A stretch of DNA of 57,086 bases from an uncultured Chloracidobacterium sp. GTDB taxonomy: Bacteria; Acidobacteriota; Blastocatellia; Pyrinomonadales; Pyrinomonadaceae. The DNA lies in contig CALDGX010000071.1 in NCBI GenBank assembly GCA_937941715.1, positions 1-57,086 of the forward strand. Reading direction: 5' to 3'. Below the pieces are notes generated by a model. The model did no database searches and had not been told where the DNA came from. It saw only the letters and a list, made by a program, of their open reading frames with translations. The position numbers and the translations under genes were made by a program. Positions 25,963 through 34,889 of this stretch are shown here, one piece after another. Numbering within the stretch: position 1 is the stretch's first letter; every line of letters starts with the position of its first letter.

Positions 25963-26084
25963 CTTTGTCCCGGGAGTATCGATCATTGAGTCGGCAGTCA
26001 TGCTGATCAAAACGGTCAGACTCCTCGGGGCAAAGTTCAATAAACCATCGCGGCAAATATTTGGTTCAATTGCCTTTGCCGCGA
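25963..26084 (+). promoter_or_regulatory. Structured leader RNA upstream of rpsB (two hairpins)
   Basis: First stem: CTTTGTCCCGGGAGT (25963-25977) with ACTCCTCGGGGCAAAG (26020-26035), nearly perfect, enclosing an inner GATCA/TGATC stem (25981-25985 with 26004-26008). Second stem: TCGCGGCAAA (26048-26057) with TTTGCCGCGA (26075-26084), perfect 10 bp with a 17-nt loop. The rpsB Shine-Dalgarno (AAGGAG) begins 11 nt later. No T-run follows either stem. Such placement fits an S2-responsive ribosomal-protein leader, but the class is not one I can name. Confidence 0.6.
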
Positions 26085-26109
26085 GTACATAAACCAAGGA
26101 GATAAAGTT

Positions 26110-27069
26110 TTGGCTACAGTAACGATGAAAGAACTCCTCGAAGCCGGAGTTCATTTTGGTCACCAGGTCCGCCGCTGGAACCCGAAGATGAAAGAATACA
26201 TCTTTGGCGAGCGCAACGGCATTTACATCATTGATCTGCAAAAGACGCAGAAGCTTTTCCGTGACGCACTCAACTACGTCACCGAATCGCTCACCGAGCG
26301 TCCGAATCAAAAGGTCCTTTTTGTCGGCACCAAGCGCCAGGCTCAGGATGCTATTAAAGAGGAAGCCGAACGTTGCGGACAGTTTTACATCAACAACCGC
26401 TGGTTAGGCGGACTGCTCACCAACTTCGACACGGTCAAGAAATCGATCAACAAGTTGAAAGAGATCGAAACGATGCGTGAAGACGGCCGTTTCGAAATGC
26501 TCACCAAGAAGGAGCGTCTCGGCCTCGACCGTGAGTACGAAAAGTTGATGAAGAACCTCTCCGGCATCAAGGATATGAACGGTATGCCGGACATGATGTT
26601 CATCATCGACGTTCGCAAGGAAGATATCGCTGTCAAGGAAGCAAATCGCCTCGACATCCCGATCGTTGCAGTGGTTGACACCAACTGCTCGCCTGAGGGC
26701 ATCGATCACGTAATTCCGGGCAATGACGACGCTCTTCGTGCGATCCGCCTTTTCGCTTCGCGAATCGCTGACGCGATCCTCGAGGGCAAACAGATCGGAA
26801 CGGAAGGCGGCATAGCTGTGGCCGACATTGACGAAGCAGATGCTCCGGAGGCCGCAGCCACTGAGATCTCGCTCAACGCCATCCCGAAAGAATATCTTTC
26901 GGCCGATGAGGTCGCCGAGATCGAGTCTGCCGACATTCCTGACGAAGAGGAAGAAGATGATGACGCGGCAGAGACGGCCTCGGCCGATGAAACCGCGGTT
27001 GAGGCAGCCGCTCCGAAAGCAGCCGAAACAACCGAAACAACGGAAGAAAGCAACGAAGCCGCCGGCTAG
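26110..27069 (+). CDS. rpsB: 30S ribosomal protein S2 (uS2) with acidic C-terminal tail
   Basis: 319 residues from a TTG start at 26110, preceded by AAGGAG; the next residues ATVTMKELLEAGVHFGHQ are the family's N-terminus. Core about 1-240 with RRWNPKMKEYIFGERNGIYIIDL, WLGGLLTNF, and PIVAVVDTNCSPEGIDHVIPGNDDALRAI. The last 60 residues are a Glu/Asp/Ala-rich tail absent from the 241-residue E. coli protein. Followed by tsf, as in most bacteria. Preceded by a structured leader. Confidence 0.97.
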   Translation: MATVTMKELLEAGVHFGHQVRRWNPKMKEYIFGERNGIYIIDLQKTQKLFRDALNYVTESLTERPNQKVLFVGTKRQAQDAIKEEAERCGQFYINNRWLGGLLTNFDTVKKSINKLKEIETMREDGRFEMLTKKERLGLDREYEKLMKNLSGIKDMNGMPDMMFIIDVRKEDIAVKEANRLDIPIVAVVDTNCSPEGIDHVIPGNDDALRAIRLFASRIADAILEGKQIGTEGGIAVADIDEADAPEAAATEISLNAIPKEYLSADEVAEIESADIPDEEEEDDDAAETASADETAVEAAAPKAAETTETTEESNEAAG

Positions 27070-27087
27070 TTTACATTTTTATTTCTG

Positions 27088-27134
27088 AAAGCGTAGCTCT
27101 TCTTCGTTTTGTAGGCGACGGGCTACGCTTTTTT
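27088..27134 (+). terminator. Intrinsic terminator or attenuator between rpsB and tsf
   Basis: AAAGCGTAGC (27088-27097) and GCTACGCTTT (27122-27131) form a perfect 10-bp stem with a 24-nt loop, followed directly by a T-run to 27134. Its position between rpsB and tsf suggests partial termination that sets their ratio. Confidence 0.75.
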
Positions 27135-27171
27135 ATAAGCAAACATAACATTTTTGATCTTGGAGCAATAT

Positions 27172-27834
27172 ATGGCAGAAGTTACAGCAAGCGCAGTTAA
27201 GTCACTACGTGAAAAGTCGGGTGCGGGAATGATCGACTGCAAGAACGCCCTGGTCGAGGCCAACGGCGATGAAAATGCAGCAATGGAGATCCTCCGCAAG
27301 AAAGGCATGGCGACCGCCGGTAAAAAGGCCGGACGCGTCACCGCTGAGGGTGCGGTCGGTTCCTACATTCACATGGGCGGAAAGGTCGGCGTCCTCGTTG
27401 AGGTAAATTGTGAAAGCGATTTTGTCTCACGCGGCGATGAGTTTCAGCAGTTGGTCAAGGACGTCGCGATGCACATCGCCGCCGTTGACCCGCGTTACAC
27501 CAACCGCGAGGAGGTTCCGGCCGATGTGCTCGACAAGGAACGTGAGATCCTTATGGAACAGCTCAAGAATGATCCGAAGAACGCTTCCAAGCCGGAAGAC
27601 GTTCTCAACAAGATCATCGAGGGCCGTCTCAATAAGTTCTACGAGGACAACGTCCTGATCGATCAGCCGTTTGTAAAGGATCCGTCGAAAACGGTCGGTG
27701 AGCTCGTCGCTGAAAAGATCGGTTCGATCAAGGAAAATATCTCGATCCGCCGCTTTTCGCGATTCAAGATGGGCGAAGGTATCGAAAAGAAAGCAGACGA
27801 TTTTGCCGCCGAAGTGGCGTCGATGGTCGGCTAA
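27172..27834 (+). CDS. tsf: Elongation factor Ts
   Basis: 220 residues from the ATG at 27172 with GGAG upstream; an in-frame ATG at 27154 adds six residues without support. Contains the N-terminal UBA-like domain (SAVKSLREKSGAGMIDCKNAL), then GRVTAEGAVGSYIHMGGKVGVLVEVNCESDFVSR. Shorter than the 283-residue E. coli protein: it has the compact core form with one coiled-coil-type insert and DPSKTVGELVAEKI. Catalyses nucleotide exchange on EF-Tu. Confidence 0.96.
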   Translation: MAEVTASAVKSLREKSGAGMIDCKNALVEANGDENAAMEILRKKGMATAGKKAGRVTAEGAVGSYIHMGGKVGVLVEVNCESDFVSRGDEFQQLVKDVAMHIAAVDPRYTNREEVPADVLDKEREILMEQLKNDPKNASKPEDVLNKIIEGRLNKFYEDNVLIDQPFVKDPSKTVGELVAEKIGSIKENISIRRFSRFKMGEGIEKKADDFAAEVASMVG

Positions 27835-27852
27835 TATTTATATCGCATTCGA

Positions 27853-27895
27853 GGTTGCAGGGTTTTGCGGTAATTAGCTCTGCAGCCCTGCAACC
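27853..27895 (+). other. Hairpin between tsf and pyrH
   Basis: GGTTGCAGGG (27853-27862) and CCCTGCAACC (27886-27895) form a perfect 10-bp stem, followed by CTTTC rather than a full T-run. It ends 8 nt before the pyrH ATG, which lacks a Shine-Dalgarno. Either a weak terminator or a control element for pyrH. Confidence 0.55.
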
Positions 27896-27903
27896 CTTTC
27901 AAT

Positions 27904-28623
27904 ATGACAACGCCATCTTTCAAACGGATTCTGTTGAAGCTCTCGGGCGAGGCTCTTATGGGCGAGCAGAATTATGGCATCGACACCCACGTGGCTGAGG
28001 CTCTCGCCCGCGAGATCAAAACGGTACACGATATGGGCGTCGAGATCGCGATCGTAGTTGGCGGTGGCAACATTTTTCGGGGCGTATCCGAATCAGCCGG
28101 TAACATGGACCGTGCGGCGGCCGATTATATCGGTATGCTGGCGACTATCATGAACGCCGTCGTGCTTCAGGACGCGCTCGAAAAGGTCGGTGTTTACACA
28201 CGGGCGATGTCGGCGATCGACATCCCGCAGTTGGCCGAGCCGTTCATTCGCAGACGTGCGATCCGTCATCTTGAGAAAAAGCGATTGGTCATTTTCGCAG
28301 CCGGTACGGGCAATCCGTTCTTTACGACAGATTCCGCGGCGGCCCTTCGTGCTCTTGAGATGAAGGCAGATGTGATCTTTAAGGCGACCAAGGTCGACGG
28401 TATCTATGATTCGGATCCTGTAAAAAATCCGAATGCGGTTCGTTTTTCGACGGTCACCTATCAGGAAGTTCTTGAAAAGCAGCTCAAAGTGATGGACGCG
28501 TCGGCGATCTCGCTTTGTATGGACAACAACCTTCCGATCATGGTCTTTAACATGCGGGAGAGTGGTAATATCGTTAAGGCGGTGTGCGGTAATACAGACA
28601 TCGGCACACTTGTTACTAGTTGA
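27904..28623 (+). CDS. pyrH: UMP kinase
   Basis: 239 residues of the amino-acid kinase fold: FKRILLKLSGEALMG, VVGGGNIFRG, DYIGMLATIMNAVVLQDALE, FAAGTGNPFFTTDSAAALRALEM, and KATKVDGIYDSDP. Phosphorylates UMP to UDP. Part of the common rpsB-tsf-pyrH-frr order. Its stop overlaps a possible TTG of frr, so frr is probably translationally coupled. Confidence 0.97.
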   Translation: MTTPSFKRILLKLSGEALMGEQNYGIDTHVAEALAREIKTVHDMGVEIAIVVGGGNIFRGVSESAGNMDRAAADYIGMLATIMNAVVLQDALEKVGVYTRAMSAIDIPQLAEPFIRRRAIRHLEKKRLVIFAAGTGNPFFTTDSAAALRALEMKADVIFKATKVDGIYDSDPVKNPNAVRFSTVTYQEVLEKQLKVMDASAISLCMDNNLPIMVFNMRESGNIVKAVCGNTDIGTLVTS

Positions 28624-28625
28624 TT

Positions 28626-29186
28626 ATGAGTGCACAAGACATCATCAAAGAGACCGGGCCGAAAATGGATGGCGTGGTCGAAGATTTCAAACGTAAGCTT
28701 TCGAATGTCCGTACCGGACGTGCAACTGTCGGCCTGCTGGATACGGTTTCGGTCGATTATTACGGCACGCCGACGCCGCTCAACCAAATGGCGTCAGTTG
28801 CGGTCCCCGAACCGCAGCTTATTACGGTTCAGCCGTGGGACATCTCCCAACTCGGAGCCGTCGAAAAAGCGATCATTGCATCAAACCTCGGGCTTAACCC
28901 GTCAAATGACGGGAAGCTGATCCGCCTGCCGGTACCGGCTCTTAACGAAGAGCGGCGCCGTCAGCTTGCCAAACAGGTGCACGAGATCGCAGAGGAGCAC
29001 CGGATCGCGATCCGAAACGTTCGTCACGGTTCGAACGACCAACTTAAGAAGCTTTTGAAGGATAAGGCGATATCCGAGGACGAAGAACGCGGCGGCCTCG
29101 ACGATGTTCAAAAATTGACCAATTCGTATATCGCAAAGATCGACGAACTCGCCAAAAATAAGGAACACGAGATCATGAGTGTTTGA
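28626..29186 (+). CDS. frr: Ribosome recycling factor
   Basis: 186 residues from the ATG at 28626, three bases after the pyrH stop; a TTG at 28620 overlapping that stop is also in frame. The three-helix domain with VRTGRATVGLLDTVSVDYYG, PLNQMASVAVPEPQLITVQPWD, and IRLPVPALNEERRRQLAKQVHEIAEEHRIAIRN is complete. It splits the post-termination ribosome with EF-G. An intrinsic terminator follows. Confidence 0.97.
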   Translation: MSAQDIIKETGPKMDGVVEDFKRKLSNVRTGRATVGLLDTVSVDYYGTPTPLNQMASVAVPEPQLITVQPWDISQLGAVEKAIIASNLGLNPSNDGKLIRLPVPALNEERRRQLAKQVHEIAEEHRIAIRNVRHGSNDQLKKLLKDKAISEDEERGGLDDVQKLTNSYIAKIDELAKNKEHEIMSV

Positions 29187-29204
29187 CAAATTCTGGATCG
29201 ACCG

Positions 29205-29242
29205 AAAATGCCCGTTTCGCCACAGCGACGCGGGCATTTTTT
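29205..29242 (+). terminator. Intrinsic terminator after frr
   Basis: AAAATGCCCG (29205-29214) pairs with CGGGCATTTT (29231-29240), a 10-bp stem followed by TT; U-tract and stem overlap. It closes the rpsB-frr operon. Confidence 0.85.
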
Positions 29243-29317
29243 CTGCATAAAAATCTGCTTTCTATCGTTCTTGATTTGGGGTATATTTATCCCGTTCTCT
29301 CTCCGCCCGAAACATTT

Positions 29318-31969
29318 ATGAATACCCTGTCTCGTTTTGCGATCGCTCTTATCCTGATCTTGGCTTTTCTGTCCAGCGCCCTGCCCTGCGGCCCGGGTTA
29401 TGTTACGCCGATTTTCGATTTTACTAAGTCGCCTGAGCAGCCATATACGAATTTTGCGGCCGGCAGATTGGGCATCATCAAACCGACGTTTCGCCGATCG
29501 GTACTAATTGCCGCGTACAGATATCTGGGCGGCGGCAGTTTCTCCGCTGACGAGCAGCGTGACCTCGTTGACCTTTGGAAAGCGACGATCGACCGCGATT
29601 ACACGCAGACGGACGAGGTCACACCCGTCGTAAAGGCATGGCTCGAAAAACGAAAGGCCGTCGTCGGAAAGGAAGAAAAGGTTCCGGCCGTGTACGTCGA
29701 GCGATCGTATGGCGGATATGACTTTTTCCCGAATTGCAGCATAAACGCGTTTGAGGTGGCGACAGAGACTCTCGGCGACCGCATCTCGTCACACGGGCCT
29801 AATGATCCCGGCGTTCAGAATTGGCTTAACGGCCAGGATGAGGTGTTTCAAAATTGCTCAAGCGGCAGACGCATCCCAGACAACGTTCCGGCCGGTTCCC
29901 CCGAGTGGCTTGAAAAGGACCGGGCCTATCAGCAGGCCGCCGCCGAATTTTACTCACTGGATTTTCGAAATGCCAAAAAGCACTTTGCCGAGATCGCTCA
30001 GGACACTCAATCACCGTGGCAGGAGACCGCTGATTACCTCGTCGCTCGCACGCTGATCAGGCAAGCAAGCCTAATGTCGTCCCCCGCGGCGTCAAGGCCG
30101 CTTCTCGAAGAGGCGGAATCGCATTTGCAGCGTTTTGTTTCACGTTCGGGTAAGTTCAGCGATTCGTCCGAGCGAATGATCGGACTTATCCGTTTTCGCC
30201 TCTACCCGAAGGAGCGAGTCGGCGAATTGGCCCGTAATATCGCCTATCAGACCGCCAACGCGAATTTCAAACAGGATGTTATCGACTATACGTGGCTGCT
30301 CGACAAGTTCGAAAGCGAAACGCTTGAGGCCGAAACTAAACGAAAGGTGGAGATCGAAAACGCCAAGTTTCCAAACGCCCAGAAAACCCCCGAGCCGACA
30401 CCCGAAGAGCCAAAGCAGTTCGACGAAAATGAACTGGTATTTACCGTCTATACCGAGAATTACGAAAAAAGCTGGGTCATAAAAGTGCCGGTCGATTCGA
30501 ACGACCAGGCAACCCTTGCCGCAGCGGAAAAGATCATCGGTAAGGACCTGACGGGTGACGTCGCCAAACGCGTCATAATCGCCAGACAGGAGGCTTATTC
30601 GTCTCGGTTCAATGACAACCGGCAATCCGTCTACGAGGGCGGCTATTACAGCGAGGAAAAGCTCGAACTCAAGTCACTGCCGGCGTTTTTGAGAAACGAC
30701 GATCTGACCGATTGGCTTTTTTCGATGCAGACCGAAACGCCCGAGGCGTACGAGTACTCATTCAGGAAATTTGTCGAGACCAGTGCGGATCACTGGCTTG
30801 TCAGTGCGTTGACCAAGGCTGATAAGTCATCGCCCGGCGTTGCGAGACTGCTCGATGCCGCCGATCGCGTAAGTTCCCTCTCGCCCGCGTTTGAGACCGT
30901 CGCCTACCACCGGGCACGGCTTCTGCTCGATCTCGGCAAGACGAATGAAGCTCGCAAGATCGTTGACGAAATGCTCGGCCGCGGCGACGACCTCTCGATC
31001 GCCAGCCAAAACAGTTTTGTCTCGCTTAAGCTGAGGCTAGCCGAATCGCTTGACGACTTTCTCACCTACTCGCTGCAGCGGCCGTTCGCGTACGATTTTG
31101 ACGGCTCGGTCGGCCTCATCGATGACCTCATCGCTCAGCAAAAGACCTACTTTGACCCTGAATACAACAAAGAGGGCCGTGAGGCATTCGAAAAGGAGGT
31201 CGAGCAGAGGTTTGCGAACGAGCGGCTTTGGATGGGCCGGAAAATGTTCACTTCCGAGACCATCAACATGATGAATCAGACGTTTCCGCAGTCCGTGCTT
31301 ATCGATGTCGAGCGTTCGCCGGCGATCCCCGATTATCTGCGGCCGAAATTTGCGATCGCTATTTGGACACGTGCTTACTTGCTTGATGATATGGCGACGT
31401 TGCTAAAAATGACGCCGGCCGTTGCACAATATGACCCTGCACTTGAACCTGAGCTGGCCAAGATCACTTCCGCCACCACGCAGGCGGCGATGGATCGCGC
31501 CGTTCTTTACTTTATTCTCAAAAATCCGGTTATGAGCCCGTGGATCGAGGATGGAATTGGAAAATCGGACAATGAGTTCGGCGAATGGGATTCAAACGAC
31601 TGGTGGTGTTCGTCGTATATGTCGGACAGTGATGAAAACCCGGATCTTCCGCCGTTGAAGATCCCCGGCTTTTTGACCGCTGCCCAGAAGGCGGCCGCAA
31701 AGGCCGAGCGCCGTAAGCTGATCGCCCTCGGCGACGCTCCGCAACTGCTGGCCCAGCGCGTCATCGAGTGGCAGAAACGGGCGCCGCTGGATAAGCGTGT
31801 GCCCGAGGCCCTCTATATCGTTCACAATGCCAACGGTTGGACGAAGTACGGTTGCGGAAACAGTGAGGAAACGCAGGTCGCCGTGGCGGCGATCCTGCGT
31901 AAGAATTATCCCAACAGCGAGTGGCTGCGTAAGCTGGACGCTGATAAGGCCGAACGCGACTCGCAATAG
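29318..31969 (+). CDS. Large secreted or lipid-anchored protein of unknown function
   Basis: 883 residues from the ATG at 29318, which opens a hydrophobic signal segment (residues 5-22). A Cys directly after it (ALPCGPG) is a weak lipobox candidate. The rest is helix-rich, with Tyr/Asp/Glu-rich segments resembling TPR or other solenoid repeats (for example FYSLDFRNAKKHFAEIAQDT, VAYHRARLLLDLGKTNEARKIVDEML) and ends with a WCSSYM and LIALGDAPQLLAQRVIEWQ segment, then YGCGN and YPNSEWLRKL. I recognise no catalytic motif. It may be a periplasmic TPR scaffold. It converges with a small lipoprotein gene, 4 bp apart. Confidence 0.8.
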   Translation: MNTLSRFAIALILILAFLSSALPCGPGYVTPIFDFTKSPEQPYTNFAAGRLGIIKPTFRRSVLIAAYRYLGGGSFSADEQRDLVDLWKATIDRDYTQTDEVTPVVKAWLEKRKAVVGKEEKVPAVYVERSYGGYDFFPNCSINAFEVATETLGDRISSHGPNDPGVQNWLNGQDEVFQNCSSGRRIPDNVPAGSPEWLEKDRAYQQAAAEFYSLDFRNAKKHFAEIAQDTQSPWQETADYLVARTLIRQASLMSSPAASRPLLEEAESHLQRFVSRSGKFSDSSERMIGLIRFRLYPKERVGELARNIAYQTANANFKQDVIDYTWLLDKFESETLEAETKRKVEIENAKFPNAQKTPEPTPEEPKQFDENELVFTVYTENYEKSWVIKVPVDSNDQATLAAAEKIIGKDLTGDVAKRVIIARQEAYSSRFNDNRQSVYEGGYYSEEKLELKSLPAFLRNDDLTDWLFSMQTETPEAYEYSFRKFVETSADHWLVSALTKADKSSPGVARLLDAADRVSSLSPAFETVAYHRARLLLDLGKTNEARKIVDEMLGRGDDLSIASQNSFVSLKLRLAESLDDFLTYSLQRPFAYDFDGSVGLIDDLIAQQKTYFDPEYNKEGREAFEKEVEQRFANERLWMGRKMFTSETINMMNQTFPQSVLIDVERSPAIPDYLRPKFAIAIWTRAYLLDDMATLLKMTPAVAQYDPALEPELAKITSATTQAAMDRAVLYFILKNPVMSPWIEDGIGKSDNEFGEWDSNDWWCSSYMSDSDENPDLPPLKIPGFLTAAQKAAAKAERRKLIALGDAPQLLAQRVIEWQKRAPLDKRVPEALYIVHNANGWTKYGCGNSEETQVAVAAILRKNYPNSEWLRKLDADKAERDSQ

Positions 31970-31973
31970 CCGT

Positions 31974-32381
31974 TTATTTTTCGGCCTTCTTTTTCTCTTC
32001 GGCTTTGAACTTTTCGAGTTCGGTCTTGAACTCGCGGCAGTTCTTTGCCAGTTCGGCTTTGTCTGTTTTGTTTTCCTCGACGCTCTTTTTGATCGATTCC
32101 CTGATCTTGTTCAGGAATGTCGCCTTGATCGCCTTGGAAACAAAATTGTCGTCCGGGTTATTTGCCTCCGCGGCCAGCATATCCATGACCTCGTCGCACT
32201 CCGGCACGCCGATCTTCTGTTCGCCGACTGCGGTATCTACTGCCTTATCGGTCAACGACTTGTTTGATGCATTAGAGGCAGAACCGGTCTTCTTTTCCGA
32301 AAACGGGTTGATCGAGGAGCAGCCAATGACCAGGGCTCCGAGGATCGCCAAAACGAATATTAATCCGATCTTATTTTTCAT
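31974..32381 (-). CDS. Small lipoprotein with charged helical C-terminus
   Basis: 135 residues from the ATG at 32381. Signal with lipobox L-V-I-G-C21. The mature chain is Ser/Lys-rich, then a helical part with VPECDEVMDMLAAEA and a Cys (KNCREFKTELEKFKAEEKKKAEK) and a strongly Lys/Glu C-terminus likely to form a coiled coil. Two Cys (about residues 72 and 114) could pair. No family recognised. Upstream of it on the same strand lies pcrA, about 50 bp away. Confidence 0.8.
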   Translation of the reverse strand: MKNKIGLIFVLAILGALVIGCSSINPFSEKKTGSASNASNKSLTDKAVDTAVGEQKIGVPECDEVMDMLAAEANNPDDNFVSKAIKATFLNKIRESIKKSVEENKTDKAELAKNCREFKTELEKFKAEEKKKAEK

Positions 32382-32430
32382 AGTAAAGTATCCACCGACC
32401 AAGTTATTACGCCTCATAGACGCTGCCCGT

Positions 32431-34842
32431 TCACACTTTTTGCAGTTTGGCGTATTTCTCGATCAGCTTTTTCTGCCCGAATCCCGCAAAGCTGACCGTT
32501 AATTTCGCATTGTCGCCCGAACCCTCGCGCCTTAGCACAAGTCCGCGGCCGTATTTTTCGTGGATCACGTGCGATCCGGGCCCGAGTTGGCCGCTGTCCT
32601 TCGGCGGAGCGATGCCCTTTGCCGCCGACGAGGCCGCTTTCAGGCTCTCATACGGGGTCGGTTTCGGCGGCGTTTGTGATCTCGCCTCAAAGGCCTGCGG
32701 TTCAACGCCGGGGGTGTCCTTTTTCTTGAAGAACTCGGCGATCGCATCGACGCTGTTATAGGTCTTACCGGTATAGACATTCTTTGGTCTGGGCGGTTCC
32801 GGAACACTGGCGATCTTGCCTGACGCCGGTTTCTGTGATGTTGATGAGGTACTACGTGCGTACGAAAGCCACGACGAACCCTGCGAAAGATCCTCGATAA
32901 GCTCGAGCGGCATTTCGTTCAGGAATTGAGACGGTTCGGCGGCGATCTCCTCGCCGTAAACACGCCGCCGCATCGAATGGGTAACATACAGGACCTTTTC
33001 CGCCCGGGTTATGGCGACGTACGCGAGTCGGCGTTCTTCCTCAAGCTCCTTCGGGTCGTTGATCGACCGCGAGTGCGGGAATATGCCGTCTTCGAGGCCG
33101 ACGAGGAATACCGTCGGAAACTCGAGCCCCTTCGCAGAATGGACCGTCATCAGCGTTACGTTTGCCTGCCCGTCGTATTTGTCGGTGTCCGAGGTAAGGG
33201 CGGCGTGGTCAATGAAATCGCGCAGGCCGTCCACTTCCTGACCGTCGTAATCGACGGCCGCGTTCACGAGTTCCTCGAGATTTTCGAGCCGTGCTGCTGA
33301 TTCGTCCGTGTTCTCGGCCCGAAGGCTGTTCGCGTATCCGGTATCTTCGATCGCGGCGATCACGACCTCAGAAACTGGTTTGCCGGAATCGCCCGACTCG
33401 CGGACCTTTTTGATAAGTTCTTCGATCGATCGGCGAAAACCCCGCATTGCCTCACGGGCCCGCGGCGTCAGGTTAGCCTCGGCCGGAAACATCGGCTCGG
33501 TGATCGCCGCTATCGTCATCCATAGCGACGAACCGCTCGATTTTGCCAGTCGCTGAAGTTCGTCCAGGCTTGTTTTCCCCAAACCGCGAGCCGGCGTGTT
33601 GATCACCCGGAGCAACGCGATATCATCGAACGGGTTCAATGCGAGTTTGAGATACGCTACTATGTCCTTGACCTCAGCACGCTCGTAGAACGAAAACCCG
33701 CCGACGATGTTGTATTCGATCCTGAAACGCCTCAGAGCTTCCTCAAACAATCGCGATTGGGCGTTGGTGCGGTAGAGGACGGCCATCCGTGCACTCGGAT
33801 CTCGACGCAACTGGTCCTGGATCTTCGCTGCGACGAACCGAGCCTCGCCATCCGCGTCAAACGCCTGAAAATAGAAGATCCGCTCGCCTCCCGGATTTGC
33901 GGTCCAGAGTTTCTTCTTCTTCTGATTTAGATTGTTGTCGATGATCGCATGAGCCAGGTCCAGGATCGTCTGCGTCGAGCGGTAGTTTTGTTCGAGCAGA
34001 ATGACCTTCGCCTGCGGATAATGTGTTTCAAACTCGAGAATGTTGCGGATGTCCGCCTGTCTGAATCCGTAAATGCTCTGAGCATCGTCGCCGACAACGC
34101 AAATGTTCTGCTGCTGTTCGGTCAGTGAGCTGATCATCGCAAACTGCAATGCATTCGTATCCTGGTATTCGTCGACGAGTATATATTTGTAGCGATCATT
34201 ATATTTCGCACGAGTTTCCGGCGATTTCCTGAGCAGTTTGACCGTCTTGATCAATAGGTCATCAAAATCGAGTGCATTGGCTGTATTAAGCCGCTGGTCG
34301 TACATCTTGAAGACCTTTGCCATCGCCGCCCGCTTTTCGTCGCCGTATTCGATCTTTGAAGCGAATGTATCGGAGTCGTCACCGCGGTTCTTGCCTGAGC
34401 TGATCGCGTTTCGTACGATCCGGGGAGCGATCTGCTTTTCATCCAGCCCGAGATCCTTAATGCAAGCCTTGACCACCTTTAGCGAATCGTCGGTATCGTA
34501 GATCGTAAACGATCTGTTGTACCCCTCCTCAAGTTTTTCAATGTCCTGCCTCAGGATCCGTACGCAGAGGCTGTGAAAGGTCGAGATCAGCGGTGCCGAT
34601 TGCAGCTTTTCGCCCTTGAGAAGTTCCTCGACTCGCGAACGCATTTCACCCGCGGCCTTATTGGTGAACGTGACCGCGAGTATATTGTGCGGCGGCACTT
34701 TTCTATCGGCTATTAGATGAGCGATCCTAACGGTGATAACACGGGTCTTTCCCGACCCGGCACCGGCAAGGATCAGCAATGGGCCCTCAGTGGTTTTGAC
34801 CGCCTCGATCTGCTGCGGATTGAGTGTTGAAAATATGTCCAT
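32431..34842 (-). CDS. pcrA: PcrA/UvrD-type ATP-dependent DNA helicase
   Basis: 803 residues. SF1A motifs in order: LNPQQIEAV (Q motif), Walker A ILAGAGSGKTRVI, VTFTNKAAGEMR (Ia), DEYQDTN (II), VVGDDAQSIYGFRQAD (III), LEQNYRSTQTIL (IV), MTVHSAKGLEFPTVFLVGLEDGIFPH (V), EEERRLAYVAITRAE (VI). The C-terminal tail (about 750-803) is the Tudor-like module GSHVIHEKYGRG that contacts RNA polymerase in PcrA. Unwinds DNA in nucleotide excision repair and conflict resolution. SD AAAGG lies before the ATG. Confidence 0.96.
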   Translation of the reverse strand: MDIFSTLNPQQIEAVKTTEGPLLILAGAGSGKTRVITVRIAHLIADRKVPPHNILAVTFTNKAAGEMRSRVEELLKGEKLQSAPLISTFHSLCVRILRQDIEKLEEGYNRSFTIYDTDDSLKVVKACIKDLGLDEKQIAPRIVRNAISSGKNRGDDSDTFASKIEYGDEKRAAMAKVFKMYDQRLNTANALDFDDLLIKTVKLLRKSPETRAKYNDRYKYILVDEYQDTNALQFAMISSLTEQQQNICVVGDDAQSIYGFRQADIRNILEFETHYPQAKVILLEQNYRSTQTILDLAHAIIDNNLNQKKKKLWTANPGGERIFYFQAFDADGEARFVAAKIQDQLRRDPSARMAVLYRTNAQSRLFEEALRRFRIEYNIVGGFSFYERAEVKDIVAYLKLALNPFDDIALLRVINTPARGLGKTSLDELQRLAKSSGSSLWMTIAAITEPMFPAEANLTPRAREAMRGFRRSIEELIKKVRESGDSGKPVSEVVIAAIEDTGYANSLRAENTDESAARLENLEELVNAAVDYDGQEVDGLRDFIDHAALTSDTDKYDGQANVTLMTVHSAKGLEFPTVFLVGLEDGIFPHSRSINDPKELEEERRLAYVAITRAEKVLYVTHSMRRRVYGEEIAAEPSQFLNEMPLELIEDLSQGSSWLSYARSTSSTSQKPASGKIASVPEPPRPKNVYTGKTYNSVDAIAEFFKKKDTPGVEPQAFEARSQTPPKPTPYESLKAASSAAKGIAPPKDSGQLGPGSHVIHEKYGRGLVLRREGSGDNAKLTVSFAGFGQKKLIEKYAKLQKV

Positions 34843-34889
34843 TCAGACCTTTGCTTGAGCCTATTCGATAATTCCTGACCCGAAAAAGG

